Assembly: GCA_028284045.1 (NCBI GenBank)
Contig: JANQSN010000006.1
Coordinates: 23,781 to 87,780, forward strand
Source of the DNA: Alphaproteobacteria bacterium
GTDB taxonomy: Bacteria; Pseudomonadota; Alphaproteobacteria; DSM-16000; Inquilinaceae
DNA: 64,000 bases
Direction: 5' to 3'
The notes beneath the pieces are model-generated. The model searched no databases. It saw only the letters and a program-made list of their open reading frames with translations, and was not told the DNA's origin. The position numbers were made by a program, and so were the translations under genes. This document shows, one piece after another, positions 53,818-64,000 of the stretch. Position 1 is the first letter of the stretch. Every line of letters starts with the position of its first letter.

Positions 53818-55599
53818 TTGCCGAACCGCCGACTGCTCAGCCCGCTCCGTTCCGTCGTCCGCCGTCTGGCGCGTAGCGATCACGGCTTCCTGGCCGTTCT
53901 GGCGCTGATCATCGGCCTCGCCGTCGCCGGCGCGGTCATCGGGTTCCGCGAACTGCTGGATGCCACCCGATACGTCTTTCTCGGGTTCGCCGAGGAGAGC
54001 GTGGTGACCCTGATCGCCAGCCAGCCCTGGTGGCGGGCGCTGCTGGCGCCGGTGGCCGGGGGGCTCCTGGTCGGCGTGCTGGTCAAGGTCTGGCTCAAGG
54101 GCGCCCGGCCGGAGGCGGTGCAGCATGTCATGGAGGCGAGCGCGCTGGGCGGTGCGCGCATGCCGCTGGGCGCCGGCCTCAAGTCGGCGGTGATCAGTGC
54201 GCTGTCGCTGGGGGCGGGCGCCTCCACGGGGCGCGAGGGGCCGGCCGTGCATATCGGCGCCACCATCGGCGCGCAGGTGGCCCTGCGCCTCGGCATGTCG
54301 GAGAACCTGTCGCGTACGCTCTTGGGCTGCGGGGTCGCCGCCGCCGTCGCCGGCAGCTTCAACGCGCCCTTCGCCGGCGTCTTCTTCGCGCTGGAGGTGG
54401 TGGTCGGGCACTACGCGCTGAGTGCCTTCGCGCCCATCGTCCTGTCGTCGGTGACGGCGACCGTGGTCACCCGCGGCCATTACGGCGACTATCCGGCCTT
54501 CGTGCTGGCCGGCCAGGTGGGCGACATCTCGCTGCCGGAGTTTCCGGTCTTCGCCCTGTTGGGGCTGATCTCCGCCGCCGTCGCCATCGCCTTCATGTAT
54601 CTGGTGGTCGAGGCGACGCGCCGGGCCGACCGGCTGGCGCTGCCGGTGGTGCTGAAGCCGGCGCTGGGCGGCCTGGTGGTCGGCCTGATGGCTTTGGCCT
54701 ACCCGCATCTCCTGGGCGTAGGCTATCAGGCGACCAGCCTGGCGCTGAATGCGGAATTGGCGCTGGTGACCATGCTGGCGCTGATCGCCTTGAAGATGGT
54801 GGCGACCGCCGTGTCGATCGGCGCCGGCTTCGGCGGCGGGGTATTCAGCCCGTCGCTGTTCCTGGGGGCCATGCTGGGCGGCAGCGTCGGGCAGGTGGTC
54901 ACCCGGCTGATGCCGGAGATGTCGTCGGGAACCTCGGCTTACGCGCTGGTCGGTATGGGGGCGGTGGCCGCCGCCGTGCTCGGTGCGCCGATCTCCACCA
55001 TCCTGATCATGTTCGAGATGACCGGCGACTACCGGCTGACGTTGGCGGTCATGGTCGCCGTCGTCGTCGCGGTCGCGGTCACCGACCAGGCGGTCGGCGA
55101 GAGCCTGTTCACCTGGCAGCTCAAGGCGCGCGGCGTCGACATCCGCGGCGGGCGGGAGCGCCAGCATCTGGCGCGGGTGCGCATCGCCTCGGTGATGAAG
55201 TCCGACGCCCAGGTCGTGCCGCCGGACGCGGAGCTGGAAGAGGTCATCCACGCGCTGCGCACCACGCGCTATGGCGCGGTTCTGGTGGTCGGTGCGGACC
55301 GTCGCCTGATCGGGCTGATCACCATGGCCGATCTGGTGCAGGGGATGGGCGGCCACGCCCTGCCGCCGGCGACGGCGGAGGATCTGGTGCTGCGCGACCC
55401 GCCGATGCTGACGGCGAACGACGACCTGATGCGCGCCATGGTCTTGATGGACGGCGCCGGCGAAAGCCATCTGCCGGTAGTCGACACCCTGAAGGACCGC
55501 CGGCTGGTCGGCTTCGTGCACGAGCACGATGTGATGCTGGCCTATCACCGCGCGCTGTTGGAGGCGCGCACCGGCGACCCCACCGCCGGGCGCGGATAG
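53818..55599 (+). CDS. ClC-type chloride channel/transporter with CBS domains
   Basis: 593 residues. The ClC core (residues 20-440) keeps STGREGPAVHIG with the gating Glu140, FNAPFAGVFFALE, and GGGVFSPS; the first selectivity motif is GAGAS in place of GSGIP, so anion selectivity may differ. The Glu in FFALE suggests H+-coupled exchange. Two CBS domains (about 465-590) follow. The TTG at 53818 is the likely start (MPNRRLLSPL). It is convergent with the nuclease cassette. Confidence 0.9.
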   Translation: MPNRRLLSPLRSVVRRLARSDHGFLAVLALIIGLAVAGAVIGFRELLDATRYVFLGFAEESVVTLIASQPWWRALLAPVAGGLLVGVLVKVWLKGARPEAVQHVMEASALGGARMPLGAGLKSAVISALSLGAGASTGREGPAVHIGATIGAQVALRLGMSENLSRTLLGCGVAAAVAGSFNAPFAGVFFALEVVVGHYALSAFAPIVLSSVTATVVTRGHYGDYPAFVLAGQVGDISLPEFPVFALLGLISAAVAIAFMYLVVEATRRADRLALPVVLKPALGGLVVGLMALAYPHLLGVGYQATSLALNAELALVTMLALIALKMVATAVSIGAGFGGGVFSPSLFLGAMLGGSVGQVVTRLMPEMSSGTSAYALVGMGAVAAAVLGAPISTILIMFEMTGDYRLTLAVMVAVVVAVAVTDQAVGESLFTWQLKARGVDIRGGRERQHLARVRIASVMKSDAQVVPPDAELEEVIHALRTTRYGAVLVVGADRRLIGLITMADLVQGMGGHALPPATAEDLVLRDPPMLTANDDLMRAMVLMDGAGESHLPVVDTLKDRRLVGFVHEHDVMLAYHRALLEARTGDPTAGRG

Positions 55600-55641
55600 A
55601 CTTCGGACTTGTGCCCAGACGCCGAGCTTGCCGATGATCCG

Positions 55642-56481
55642 TCAGCCGGCCTGGCGGCGCTTCTCGAAGAAGCGAAGCATTCCGGCATACTCCGACTGAG
55701 GTGCCAGGGCCTCGTCGATGAAGGCTTGAGCCGTGACCTTGAGCCCTGGATCCGAGCCTGGATCCTCCAGAACGTCGACCATGAACTCGTAGAGCTTGAG
55801 CGCCTTGAAGCGCCGCCGGCGCAACTGAAGGCGGTTCAGGCCATAGATGCGCTCGCAGGCGTCGACGACGTCCGCCGCCCGCGCCGATCCCGGTACGGGG
55901 ACGAGTTCCACCTCCTGCGTGCCGACGCTCGCGTTCCAAGCGAAGAACGCCTCCGGGTCACTGATGTAGGGATTGACGAGCAGGGGCGCTTCTTGACGAT
56001 GACGATCCTCGAAATCGGCGATCGCCGCGTCGTCCAGCGGGTCGGGCGCAAACCGGGCGGCGAGGTCCGCAATCTCCGCATCGGTCGCCGCCGCGCTGAT
56101 CTCCGGCCCGGCCATCTTGGGTCCGGTAAACTCGAACTCGTTTCCTTTGAATTTCCGGTTACAGATTGCGCAAGATACCAAATAGTTGTCGTACACATAT
56201 GCCAACCACCAATAGATGCTCTTTGGCCGGTAATGTTCGACATCCCCGAAAGCGACCACGCCGAAGTTGGACTCGCAGTAAGCGCATTTCTCATGTGTCT
56301 CACGGCGAAGCTGGTGCTTTGTTTCGGACCACTTCGACGTGATCTTGAGGCTTGAGTCGTCGTTGTTTTGAGCTTTCGTGCGCACCTCTTTCATCAGATC
56401 GGCGAGGTTCTCTATCGGCTTCGCGCCGCGGAAGGCTGCGATGATCGCGGTTTCGGTCCGCTCCCGCGTCAGAGGGATCAT
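55642..56481 (-). CDS. HNH endonuclease, PtuB/retron-associated TIGR02646 type
   Basis: 279 residues. The HNH zinc core has CAYC (Cys66, Cys69), DVEHYRPKS with Glu82-His83, and CAICN (Cys104, Cys107, Asn108), the form seen in PtuB of Septu and in Ec78-type retrons. The remaining C-terminal region is helical. The gene overlaps the AAA ATPase by four bases (ATGA), so the two are coupled. It is last in a three-gene operon with an EEP nuclease first. Cleavage of phage or host DNA is inferred. Confidence 0.82.
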   Translation of the reverse strand: MIPLTRERTETAIIAAFRGAKPIENLADLMKEVRTKAQNNDDSSLKITSKWSETKHQLRRETHEKCAYCESNFGVVAFGDVEHYRPKSIYWWLAYVYDNYLVSCAICNRKFKGNEFEFTGPKMAGPEISAAATDAEIADLAARFAPDPLDDAAIADFEDRHRQEAPLLVNPYISDPEAFFAWNASVGTQEVELVPVPGSARAADVVDACERIYGLNRLQLRRRRFKALKLYEFMVDVLEDPGSDPGLKVTAQAFIDEALAPQSEYAGMLRFFEKRRQAG

Positions 56482-57755
56482 TGGTCCGCTCCAAGACGCC
56501 GCTTGAGGACGCTCTGCATCAATTCCCGCTGTTCGGCCGTCAGGCGGATGTCTTCCTGGGGATCGTCCGGTACCGCGCCGATCCGCGCCTCGAGCTGCCG
56601 CATCTCCAGCTGGTCGCCGTGATCCTTGTCGGACTTGCGGCTGAGCGCACGGTAGCGGTCCTTGGCCGCTTCGACATCGAGCGACTCGTCGGGGATCTGT
56701 CCGAACGCCTCCGTCACGATCAACTGATTGAGAAGGAGACTGCCTGGGTTTCCCGCGAAGCGCTCGATCGACGCAGGTTCATCACCGCTACGAATACAAT
56801 AGTAGAGTGAATGTTCGGGCGTCTGCTGCGCGGTGACCACGGAATGCGTCGTGCAGAGAATCTGCATATTGGGCAGGCGCTTCTCAAGGAAATCGATAAG
56901 CGTTCGTTGCCATTTCGGGTGAAGATGCAAGTCTACTTCATCGATGATGAGGAGGCCGCGTGCGCTAAGCGGATCCTTGTAATCGTCGAAGGTATCGGAA
57001 ATCTGGTAAAGTAGATCGCCGACCCAGGCTGCGACGTTCTGGTAGCCGTCGCTCAACTGCTCCAGCGGAACCAACCCATCGGCGGTGTCGAAGAGAAGCC
57101 GGCCTGTCGACTTGTCGATCTTCGCGAACTGCAGATCGGGCAGGAAGTCGCTCAACACATCGCGCACGATCCCGATTTCCGTGCCGTCGGTGCGGTAGTC
57201 AAGATCGACCGCCCATTTCTCCAGGGGGTGAAGCTCCGCATCGCGGAAGAACAGCGAGGCCATCGACCGTGCGCGCGGGCTGCGTAGCTTGTCCCTGTTT
57301 CGCGCCGCCGACACGGTGCCACCCAACCGCCGGGAGGCGCCGTAGGCGAAGACGGGATAGCTGCGGGTTGTATGGTCGAGGGCGGCGTTGAGCCGGTCGA
57401 GCGTTTCTTGCGACCGCGCGATGAAGCGCGAGATACTCTCCCCGCGCTCGAGTTCGATCCGCAGTTCGCGCCGCTCATGGCCGGCCGTTTCGATCACCCC
57501 CTCGATGGAGCCGCGATCGGCGCCAAGGCGCAGCCAGTCGTCGCTGTCGCCCATCAAATCGACCAGCGCGTCGGAGCCGGCCGCGAGCAGCGCCGCCGAT
57601 TTCAGGACCGTCGACTTGCCAGTGCCGTTCTCGCCGAGAAGCACCGTCCATTTGCGGTTTCTCTCATCGGTTTGGTCCGCAGAGAAGACGTCGAAATCGA
57701 TCTCGACATCACTGAAACAGCGGATGTTCTTCAAGCGCAGGTAACTGAGAAACAT
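56478..57755 (-). CDS. AAA/ABC-type ATPase, PtuA-like
   Basis: 425 residues. Walker A is GENGTGKST (41-49), an ABC-like signature QLSDGYQN precedes Walker B (LLIIDEVDLHLHP near 265), and the D- and H-loop region THSVVTAQQT follows. The overall plan is that of overcoming-lysogenisation-type or PtuA ATPases. It is paired with the HNH gene, as in Septu type I. An EEP-family gene precedes it by 39 bases. No reverse transcriptase is present, so it is not a retron. Confidence 0.82.
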   Translation of the reverse strand: MFLSYLRLKNIRCFSDVEIDFDVFSADQTDERNRKWTVLLGENGTGKSTVLKSAALLAAGSDALVDLMGDSDDWLRLGADRGSIEGVIETAGHERRELRIELERGESISRFIARSQETLDRLNAALDHTTRSYPVFAYGASRRLGGTVSAARNRDKLRSPRARSMASLFFRDAELHPLEKWAVDLDYRTDGTEIGIVRDVLSDFLPDLQFAKIDKSTGRLLFDTADGLVPLEQLSDGYQNVAAWVGDLLYQISDTFDDYKDPLSARGLLIIDEVDLHLHPKWQRTLIDFLEKRLPNMQILCTTHSVVTAQQTPEHSLYYCIRSGDEPASIERFAGNPGSLLLNQLIVTEAFGQIPDESLDVEAAKDRYRALSRKSDKDHGDQLEMRQLEARIGAVPDDPQEDIRLTAEQRELMQSVLKRRLGADQ

Positions 57756-57794
57756 GCTCGCTCTCCCACATCCACTTGCGGTTCATGGATAGCC

Positions 57795-58862
57795 TTACGG
57801 AACGAACGAGAAATGGGCCACAAGTTGGCCATGGTCCGACGCATCGCGTTCCCGGGGTGCACCGGGAAAGTCCTTGTCGATCACGTGGTCGTTGAAGGCG
57901 CGGACATAGTCCAAGTCGCCAATCCGGTCCCGGTTGCGGAAATAGAACTCCCGGCTGAGGAATATGTGGTCGATCGTGCTGTGGTGTCCGTTGAAGACAT
58001 GGGTCGTGAAATCGGCCTTCTCCGACCGGCGGAGATGGGCCCTTGCCGCGGAATACAGTTCCACATCCCGGAAGCCCCTCTTGATGTCGGCGTTGCGTTC
58101 GTGCCGCCAGGGCGCCTCGCCCCGGATCACTTCTGTCGTCACGGCACCGGCTTCGTCGTTGAAGTCGCCGACGACGAAGACGGGCTCGTCGTTGCCGCGC
58201 ATCAACGCCAGAAGCTCGCGGCGAAGCGCCAGCGCCTCGCCGGCGCGCAGGACCAGCGAACCGACCGCACCCTTGGCCCGGTCGAGAAACAGCATGTTCG
58301 CAGGGTTATCCGCCTCGCTGTCCGGGTCCAGCATCGGGCGCTTCGACTTGAGATGGGTGTTGAGGATCCATCCCGTCATGCCGGCGCCCAGGCCGACCTC
58401 GACCATCGCGATGGGTCGGCTGGTGGCGTTGAGCTGGTAGTTCACTCCGGACGCTTCGCCCAGGACGATGGGGTCTGCCGAGAGATCTTGCACCGTCCGT
58501 TGCCGCAGCACCGGCGCGCGGCCGAGATACGCCAGTCCGGGGCTCGGGTCGTCCGTCTCGCTGCGATCGTTCGCAAAGTGCAGCACCTCGGAATAGCGCG
58601 GCTGGTTCACGCCCCGCTCCACGGCGAGTCCCGCGTGATGGTCGGCAAGCCGCTGCAGCGCCTCTTGATGAAACACCTCCTGAAGGCAGACATGGTCAGC
58701 GTCCATGTCCAACAACTGCTGGGCCAACCAACTAATCTTGCGCTCGAATTCTGCGGTGGAGTAGCGGTTCCAGGTGCCGTCTCTCTTTTGGTAGTAGTTC
58801 GTCTCCGGATTGACGAGATTCTTCACATTGAACGTCGCGATCGAGAATCTCTGGCGCGCCAT
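57795..58862 (-). CDS. Endonuclease/exonuclease/phosphatase (EEP) family protein
   Basis: 355 residues from the ATG at 58862. EEP motifs: FNVKNL with Asn12, VCLQEVF with Glu62, VVGDFNDE (Asp and Asn, about 236), STIDHIFLS, and SDHGQLVAHF at the end, so the metal- and phosphate-binding residues are all present. It could cut DNA or RNA or act as a phosphatase. No signal peptide is seen, so it is cytoplasmic. It is first in the operon with the AAA and HNH genes; such a gene is not part of described Septu as far as I know. Confidence 0.78.
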   Translation of the reverse strand: MARQRFSIATFNVKNLVNPETNYYQKRDGTWNRYSTAEFERKISWLAQQLLDMDADHVCLQEVFHQEALQRLADHHAGLAVERGVNQPRYSEVLHFANDRSETDDPSPGLAYLGRAPVLRQRTVQDLSADPIVLGEASGVNYQLNATSRPIAMVEVGLGAGMTGWILNTHLKSKRPMLDPDSEADNPANMLFLDRAKGAVGSLVLRAGEALALRRELLALMRGNDEPVFVVGDFNDEAGAVTTEVIRGEAPWRHERNADIKRGFRDVELYSAARAHLRRSEKADFTTHVFNGHHSTIDHIFLSREFYFRNRDRIGDLDYVRAFNDHVIDKDFPGAPRERDASDHGQLVAHFSFVP

Positions 58863-59054
58863 GATGCCGGCTCCCGTCCGAAATCGGTGGCCGCCAGCAT
58901 GGCCACGGTCCGCAGGGCTGTCCAGGTCGGCGAGATAAAAAGTTGCAAGGTATCGGGTGGCCGTCGCGTTCGCCGACGGGGGATGGGAACCGAATCCCAG
59001 ATCAGGGAAGACCGCGCCGATCGAGGACGCCAGGGCCCAGCTTGTCACGACATA

Positions 59055-60626
59055 TCAGAAGAAGAAATCCTCTGCCGTCAGCTCGTGTGCGCCCATCAGC
59101 ACGAAGCTGGCGTTGGCGAGGCCGTCGCCGTCGGTATCGAGGTAGACGGCGGTCTTCGCGCCGCCGTCCGCCATTTCCAGGATGCTGTAGCGCAACTCCC
59201 CGGCATAGCCTTCGAACGGGCCTTGGCCGCGGAACACGAACATCTCGTCCGTCGGCACGCTGGGGTCGGCGTCGATCAGGCGAAGATCGATGCGGTCGCC
59301 GTCCGCCTGGCTGAAGTCCAGGATGGTGCCGAGCCTGGCCGGCGCTTCGCCCTCCTGCGGCAGCGTCGCGACATCGCCGAAGAACCGGAACTGGTCGGCG
59401 CCTTGCCCGCCCTCGTAGCGGTCGCCGGACTGACCGCCGCCGATCAGCACGTCTTCGCCATCGTCGCCGCGCAGCAGGTCGTCGCCCAGCCCGCCCGTCA
59501 GCGTGTCGTTGTCGTTGCCGCCGTTGAGGTCGTCGTCGTCCGCCCCGCCGTCGATCTCGTCCGCCCCGTCACCGCCCCAGGCGGTATCGTTGCCGGCGCC
59601 GCCGATCAGGGTGTCGTCGCCGGCGTGCCCGACCAGAAGATCGGCATCGGCGCCGCCGTCGACGAGGTCGTTGCCGCCCCCGCCCTGCAAGGTGTCCTCA
59701 CCCTGGCCGCCCAGGATCGTGTCAGACCGTTCGCCGCCCGAGACGACATCGTTGCCCTGGTTGCCGGAGAGATAGCCGCTCTGGTCCTTCAGGCCCTGGA
59801 TGATGTCCTTCTTCTGTGATCCCTCGACGCCCTCGATCCCCTTCAGGTCGTCCTTGAACTGGTAGATCGTCGGGAACATCGAATACCCCTCCTCCAGGTC
59901 GATATGGAGGACGGCGTGGGGGAACCAGAGGTCGGTGTAGTCGACGATGTCGCCCGCGCCTTTGCCGCCGTCGACGATGTTGGTGCCGGCACCCGGCTTC
60001 AGCACATCATTGCCGTCGCCGCCGTCGAGGACGTCGTTGCCGTCGCCGCCGTCCAGCAGGTTGTCGGCGCCATCGCCCACCAGCCAGTCGCCATGCTGGC
60101 TGCCGATCACCCCTTCGATCCCGGTCAGTTGGTCGCCGTGGGCGTCGCCGTACGCCCCGATCCCGGCGGCCAGCGTGACCCAGACGCCGGCGGAGGAGGT
60201 CGAATAGTCGGCGATATCGAATCCGCTGCCGCCATTCATCGAATCCGCGCCGGCGCCGCCTCTCAGCACGTCGTTGCCGCTGCCGCCGTTCAGGTAGTCC
60301 TTGCCGCCGTCGCCCTTCAGGATGTCGTTCGATGCGCCGCCGAAGAGGAAGTCGTCGTCCGCGCCGCCGCTCAGATCGTCTTCGCCGTCGCCGCCGTAGA
60401 GCCAGTCGATGCCGTCATAGCCGGTCAGCGTGTCGTCGCCGAGGCCGCCGACCAGCGTGTCCTCGCCGCGTCCGCCCATCAGCAAATCGTCGCCGGTGCC
60501 GCCATTCAGGTAGTCGTCGCCGTCATAGCCGATCAGCGTGTCGTTGCCGCCGTAGCCGTAGATCAGATCGTCGCCCAGGTATCCGGCGATCTGGTTGTTC
60601 CCGCCATTGCCCGTGTAGGTCCCCAT
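59055..60626 (-). CDS. RTX calcium-binding secreted protein
   Basis: 523 residues made mainly of nonapeptide repeats of the GGxGxDxLx type (GGNDTLIGYDGDDYL, GGNGNDTLTG-like), interrupted near residue 220 and again near 330 by other beta segments. The C-terminal part (LDTDGDGLANASFVL... EDFFF) resembles a type I secretion signal rich in Asp and hydrophobic residues. It should fold with calcium after export by a type I system, which is not nearby. The start has GAAGGGA before the ATG. Confidence 0.85.
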   Translation of the reverse strand: MGTYTGNGGNNQIAGYLGDDLIYGYGGNDTLIGYDGDDYLNGGTGDDLLMGGRGEDTLVGGLGDDTLTGYDGIDWLYGGDGEDDLSGGADDDFLFGGASNDILKGDGGKDYLNGGSGNDVLRGGAGADSMNGGSGFDIADYSTSSAGVWVTLAAGIGAYGDAHGDQLTGIEGVIGSQHGDWLVGDGADNLLDGGDGNDVLDGGDGNDVLKPGAGTNIVDGGKGAGDIVDYTDLWFPHAVLHIDLEEGYSMFPTIYQFKDDLKGIEGVEGSQKKDIIQGLKDQSGYLSGNQGNDVVSGGERSDTILGGQGEDTLQGGGGNDLVDGGADADLLVGHAGDDTLIGGAGNDTAWGGDGADEIDGGADDDDLNGGNDNDTLTGGLGDDLLRGDDGEDVLIGGGQSGDRYEGGQGADQFRFFGDVATLPQEGEAPARLGTILDFSQADGDRIDLRLIDADPSVPTDEMFVFRGQGPFEGYAGELRYSILEMADGGAKTAVYLDTDGDGLANASFVLMGAHELTAEDFFF

Positions 60627-60736
60627 CCCATCGATCCCTTCGCCCTGCGGCCTTGCGTTGGGCACGGGCGTCCCCGCAAGGCGCCCGTGACAGGGCGGAT
60701 CATGGGAAGGAGCGGTAGGGTGGGCAGTGACGGCGG

Positions 60737-61276
60737 TCACCCGCCGGTCGGCACCCAATCATCTCGGTCGCAGCGAAGGACCAGGCAGTCATCCTCGCCG
60801 AGGCGGCGCGGGCCGACCGGCCGGAAGCCCACACGCTCGTAGAAGCGGATGGCGTCGGCGTTGCGGGCCAGCGGGTCGACCAGCACCGCCGCGACCGTCG
60901 GGGTTGCGAAGCAGCGGTCGAGCGCCAGGCGCATCATCCGCGTGCCCAGCCCGCGGCCCAGATCCGCCGCCTCGCCCAGCCAGATGTCGAGGGCGCGAAG
61001 GTCTTCGCCGATATCGCCCCAATAGCCGGTCTCGTCGCGCGCCGGGTCGAGGATCTCCAGGAAGCCGATCGGCCGTCCGTCGGCTTCGCCGATCAGGATC
61101 TCGCGCGCCGGGCTGGCGATGTCGGCGGCCCAGTCCCAGGACGGATCGGCGCCGAGATTGGCGGCGACATGGGCGGCGCTTTCCCAGCGGTGCAGCATCG
61201 CGATATCCGCCGGCGTGGCGGGGCGCAGGATCATGAAGCTGTCGCCGCCCGGCGACGCACGCGTATCATCGGCCAT
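60737..61276 (-). CDS. GNAT family N-acetyltransferase (AAC(6')-like)
   Basis: 179 residues. Acetyl-CoA motif LGRGLGTRMMRLAL is at about residue 110, and FYERVGFRPVG follows. The N-terminal IRP-like segment MILRPATPADIAML starts at residue 15; either ATG at 61276 (GGGCGG just upstream) or 61234 could begin it. It resembles aminoglycoside 6'-type acyltransferases but may equally act on siderophore or protein amines. It is 110 bases ahead of the RTX gene and divergent from the helicase. Confidence 0.82.
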   Translation of the reverse strand: MADDTRASPGGDSFMILRPATPADIAMLHRWESAAHVAANLGADPSWDWAADIASPAREILIGEADGRPIGFLEILDPARDETGYWGDIGEDLRALDIWLGEAADLGRGLGTRMMRLALDRCFATPTVAAVLVDPLARNADAIRFYERVGFRPVGPRRLGEDDCLVLRCDRDDWVPTGG

Positions 61277-61364
61277 CCGCCCTATATGGGATGGGCGCGA
61301 TGCAGCACCACCGGCGCGCCGCCGGGATCCGTCTTGCCTGCCTGAGCGCCGATCGAGAGCGTCG

Positions 61365-63680
<2,316 letters not shown>

Positions 63681-63729
63681 GGGGGCGTCGGTGCAGTGGC
63701 ACGCGAACGGCGAGTCGTCGTGGTCAAGT

Positions 63730-63920
63730 CGAGCCCATGGCTGTCCGGTTGAGCGAAACTGGCCGAGGAAAACGGCGGAACCGGCAACTCATCATCGTCA
63801 TGCCCGCACTTGATGCGGGCATCCACGCGCTGCCAGCGGCACCGTCGCTTCGAATGACGGTGCGGCAGCGCCAGCGGAGAGCCGTGGATGGCCGGGTCAA
63901 GCCCACGGCTGTCCGGTTGA
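63730..63920 (-). repeat. Dispersed intergenic repeat, copy B
   Basis: The reverse complement of this stretch matches 17441-17625 (copy A) almost base for base: GGCTTGACCCGGCCATCC at one end and GGCCAGTTTCGCTCAACC at the other. In this copy both ends carry the CTCAACCGGACAGCC[AG]TGGG motif (63731-63751 and 63904-63924), as direct repeats flanking the unit. No coding capacity. The rest of 63681-64000 holds no recognised gene. Confidence 0.8.
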
Positions 63921-64000
63921 GCGGGGGTGGACAGGGTGCACGGTGTTGATTCTACTGCTGTTCGAGCGTTTGGCGACGATCTCGGACACGACAGCGGAGC

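Noticed and set aside
55642..57755. Retron (Ec78 type)
   Set aside because: The AAA-HNH pair is the same type, but there is no reverse transcriptase gene in the neighbourhood.

Overview
The window is a high-GC chromosomal segment of an alphaproteobacterium, most likely a Rhodospirillales-type genome. The clade call rests on a circularly permuted two-piece tmRNA gene, an alpha-type SspB beside it, ATP12 and COQ9 family proteins, HisZ, and the EpmA/EF-P pair. Genus and species cannot be read from the sequence. No tRNA, rRNA, CRISPR array, prophage or intact insertion sequence was seen.

Layout. 1-1.2 kb: end of an accessory patch with an ImmA/IrrE-type peptidase (cut by the window edge) overlapping a DUF4411 PIN-like gene. 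1.5-2.8 kb: a CDF metal exporter divergent from a ZntR/CadR-like MerR regulator, with a readable 19-bp-spacer MerR promoter. 2.9-6.9 kb: prpE, an SDR, epmA. 7.1-7.8 kb: an AT-richer two-gene insert with a retropepsin-like protease. 8.0-12.9 kb: efp, suhB, then an envelope cluster (OmpA-like, MotA/ExbB-like, OmpA/MotB-like). 12.9-16.1 kb: ABC exporter, permuted ssrA, sspB. 16.1-20.4 kb: coq9-def, a dispersed repeat, ridA-DUF1624, HAD phosphatase-ATP12. 20.7-25.8 kb: pccB, a 2TM protein, pccA, acylphosphatase, degenerate GGDEF protein. 25.8-28.7 kb: FrnE-like DsbA, parDE, RoxA-like oxygenase, a small hypothetical. 29.2-32.2 kb: DUF4914 PEPCK-like gene plus a kinase-like gene, followed by a REPIN-like inverted repeat. 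32.2-37 kb: a Gld-type ABC cluster. 37.2-39.1 kb: orphan Flp pilin, RES-Xre toxin-antitoxin, hsp20 with a ROSE-type RNA thermometer. 39.3-45.4 kb: SDR, hisZ, purA, a pseudokinase-like membrane protein and a membrane partner. 45.4-50.4 kb: solute-binding protein, mlaC, mlaA. 51-55.6 kb: ArsR-methyltransferase fusion, pentapeptide protein, diguanylate cyclase, ClC channel. 55.6-58.9 kb: a three-gene nuclease cassette (EEP nuclease, AAA ATPase, HNH nuclease) resembling Septu. 59-64 kb: RTX protein, GNAT, UvrD/PcrA helicase, then a second inverted copy of the 17.4-kb repeat.

How genes work together. PrpE and PccBA convert propionate to methylmalonyl-CoA. EpmA lysylates EF-P at the conserved lysine. 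The ssrA tag is decoded during ribosome rescue and SspB delivers tagged proteins to ClpXP. MlaA/MlaC maintain outer-membrane lipid asymmetry. The best candidates for new biology are the EEP-AAA-HNH cassette, the DUF4914/kinase-like pair, the retropepsin pair, and the pseudokinase pair downstream of purA.
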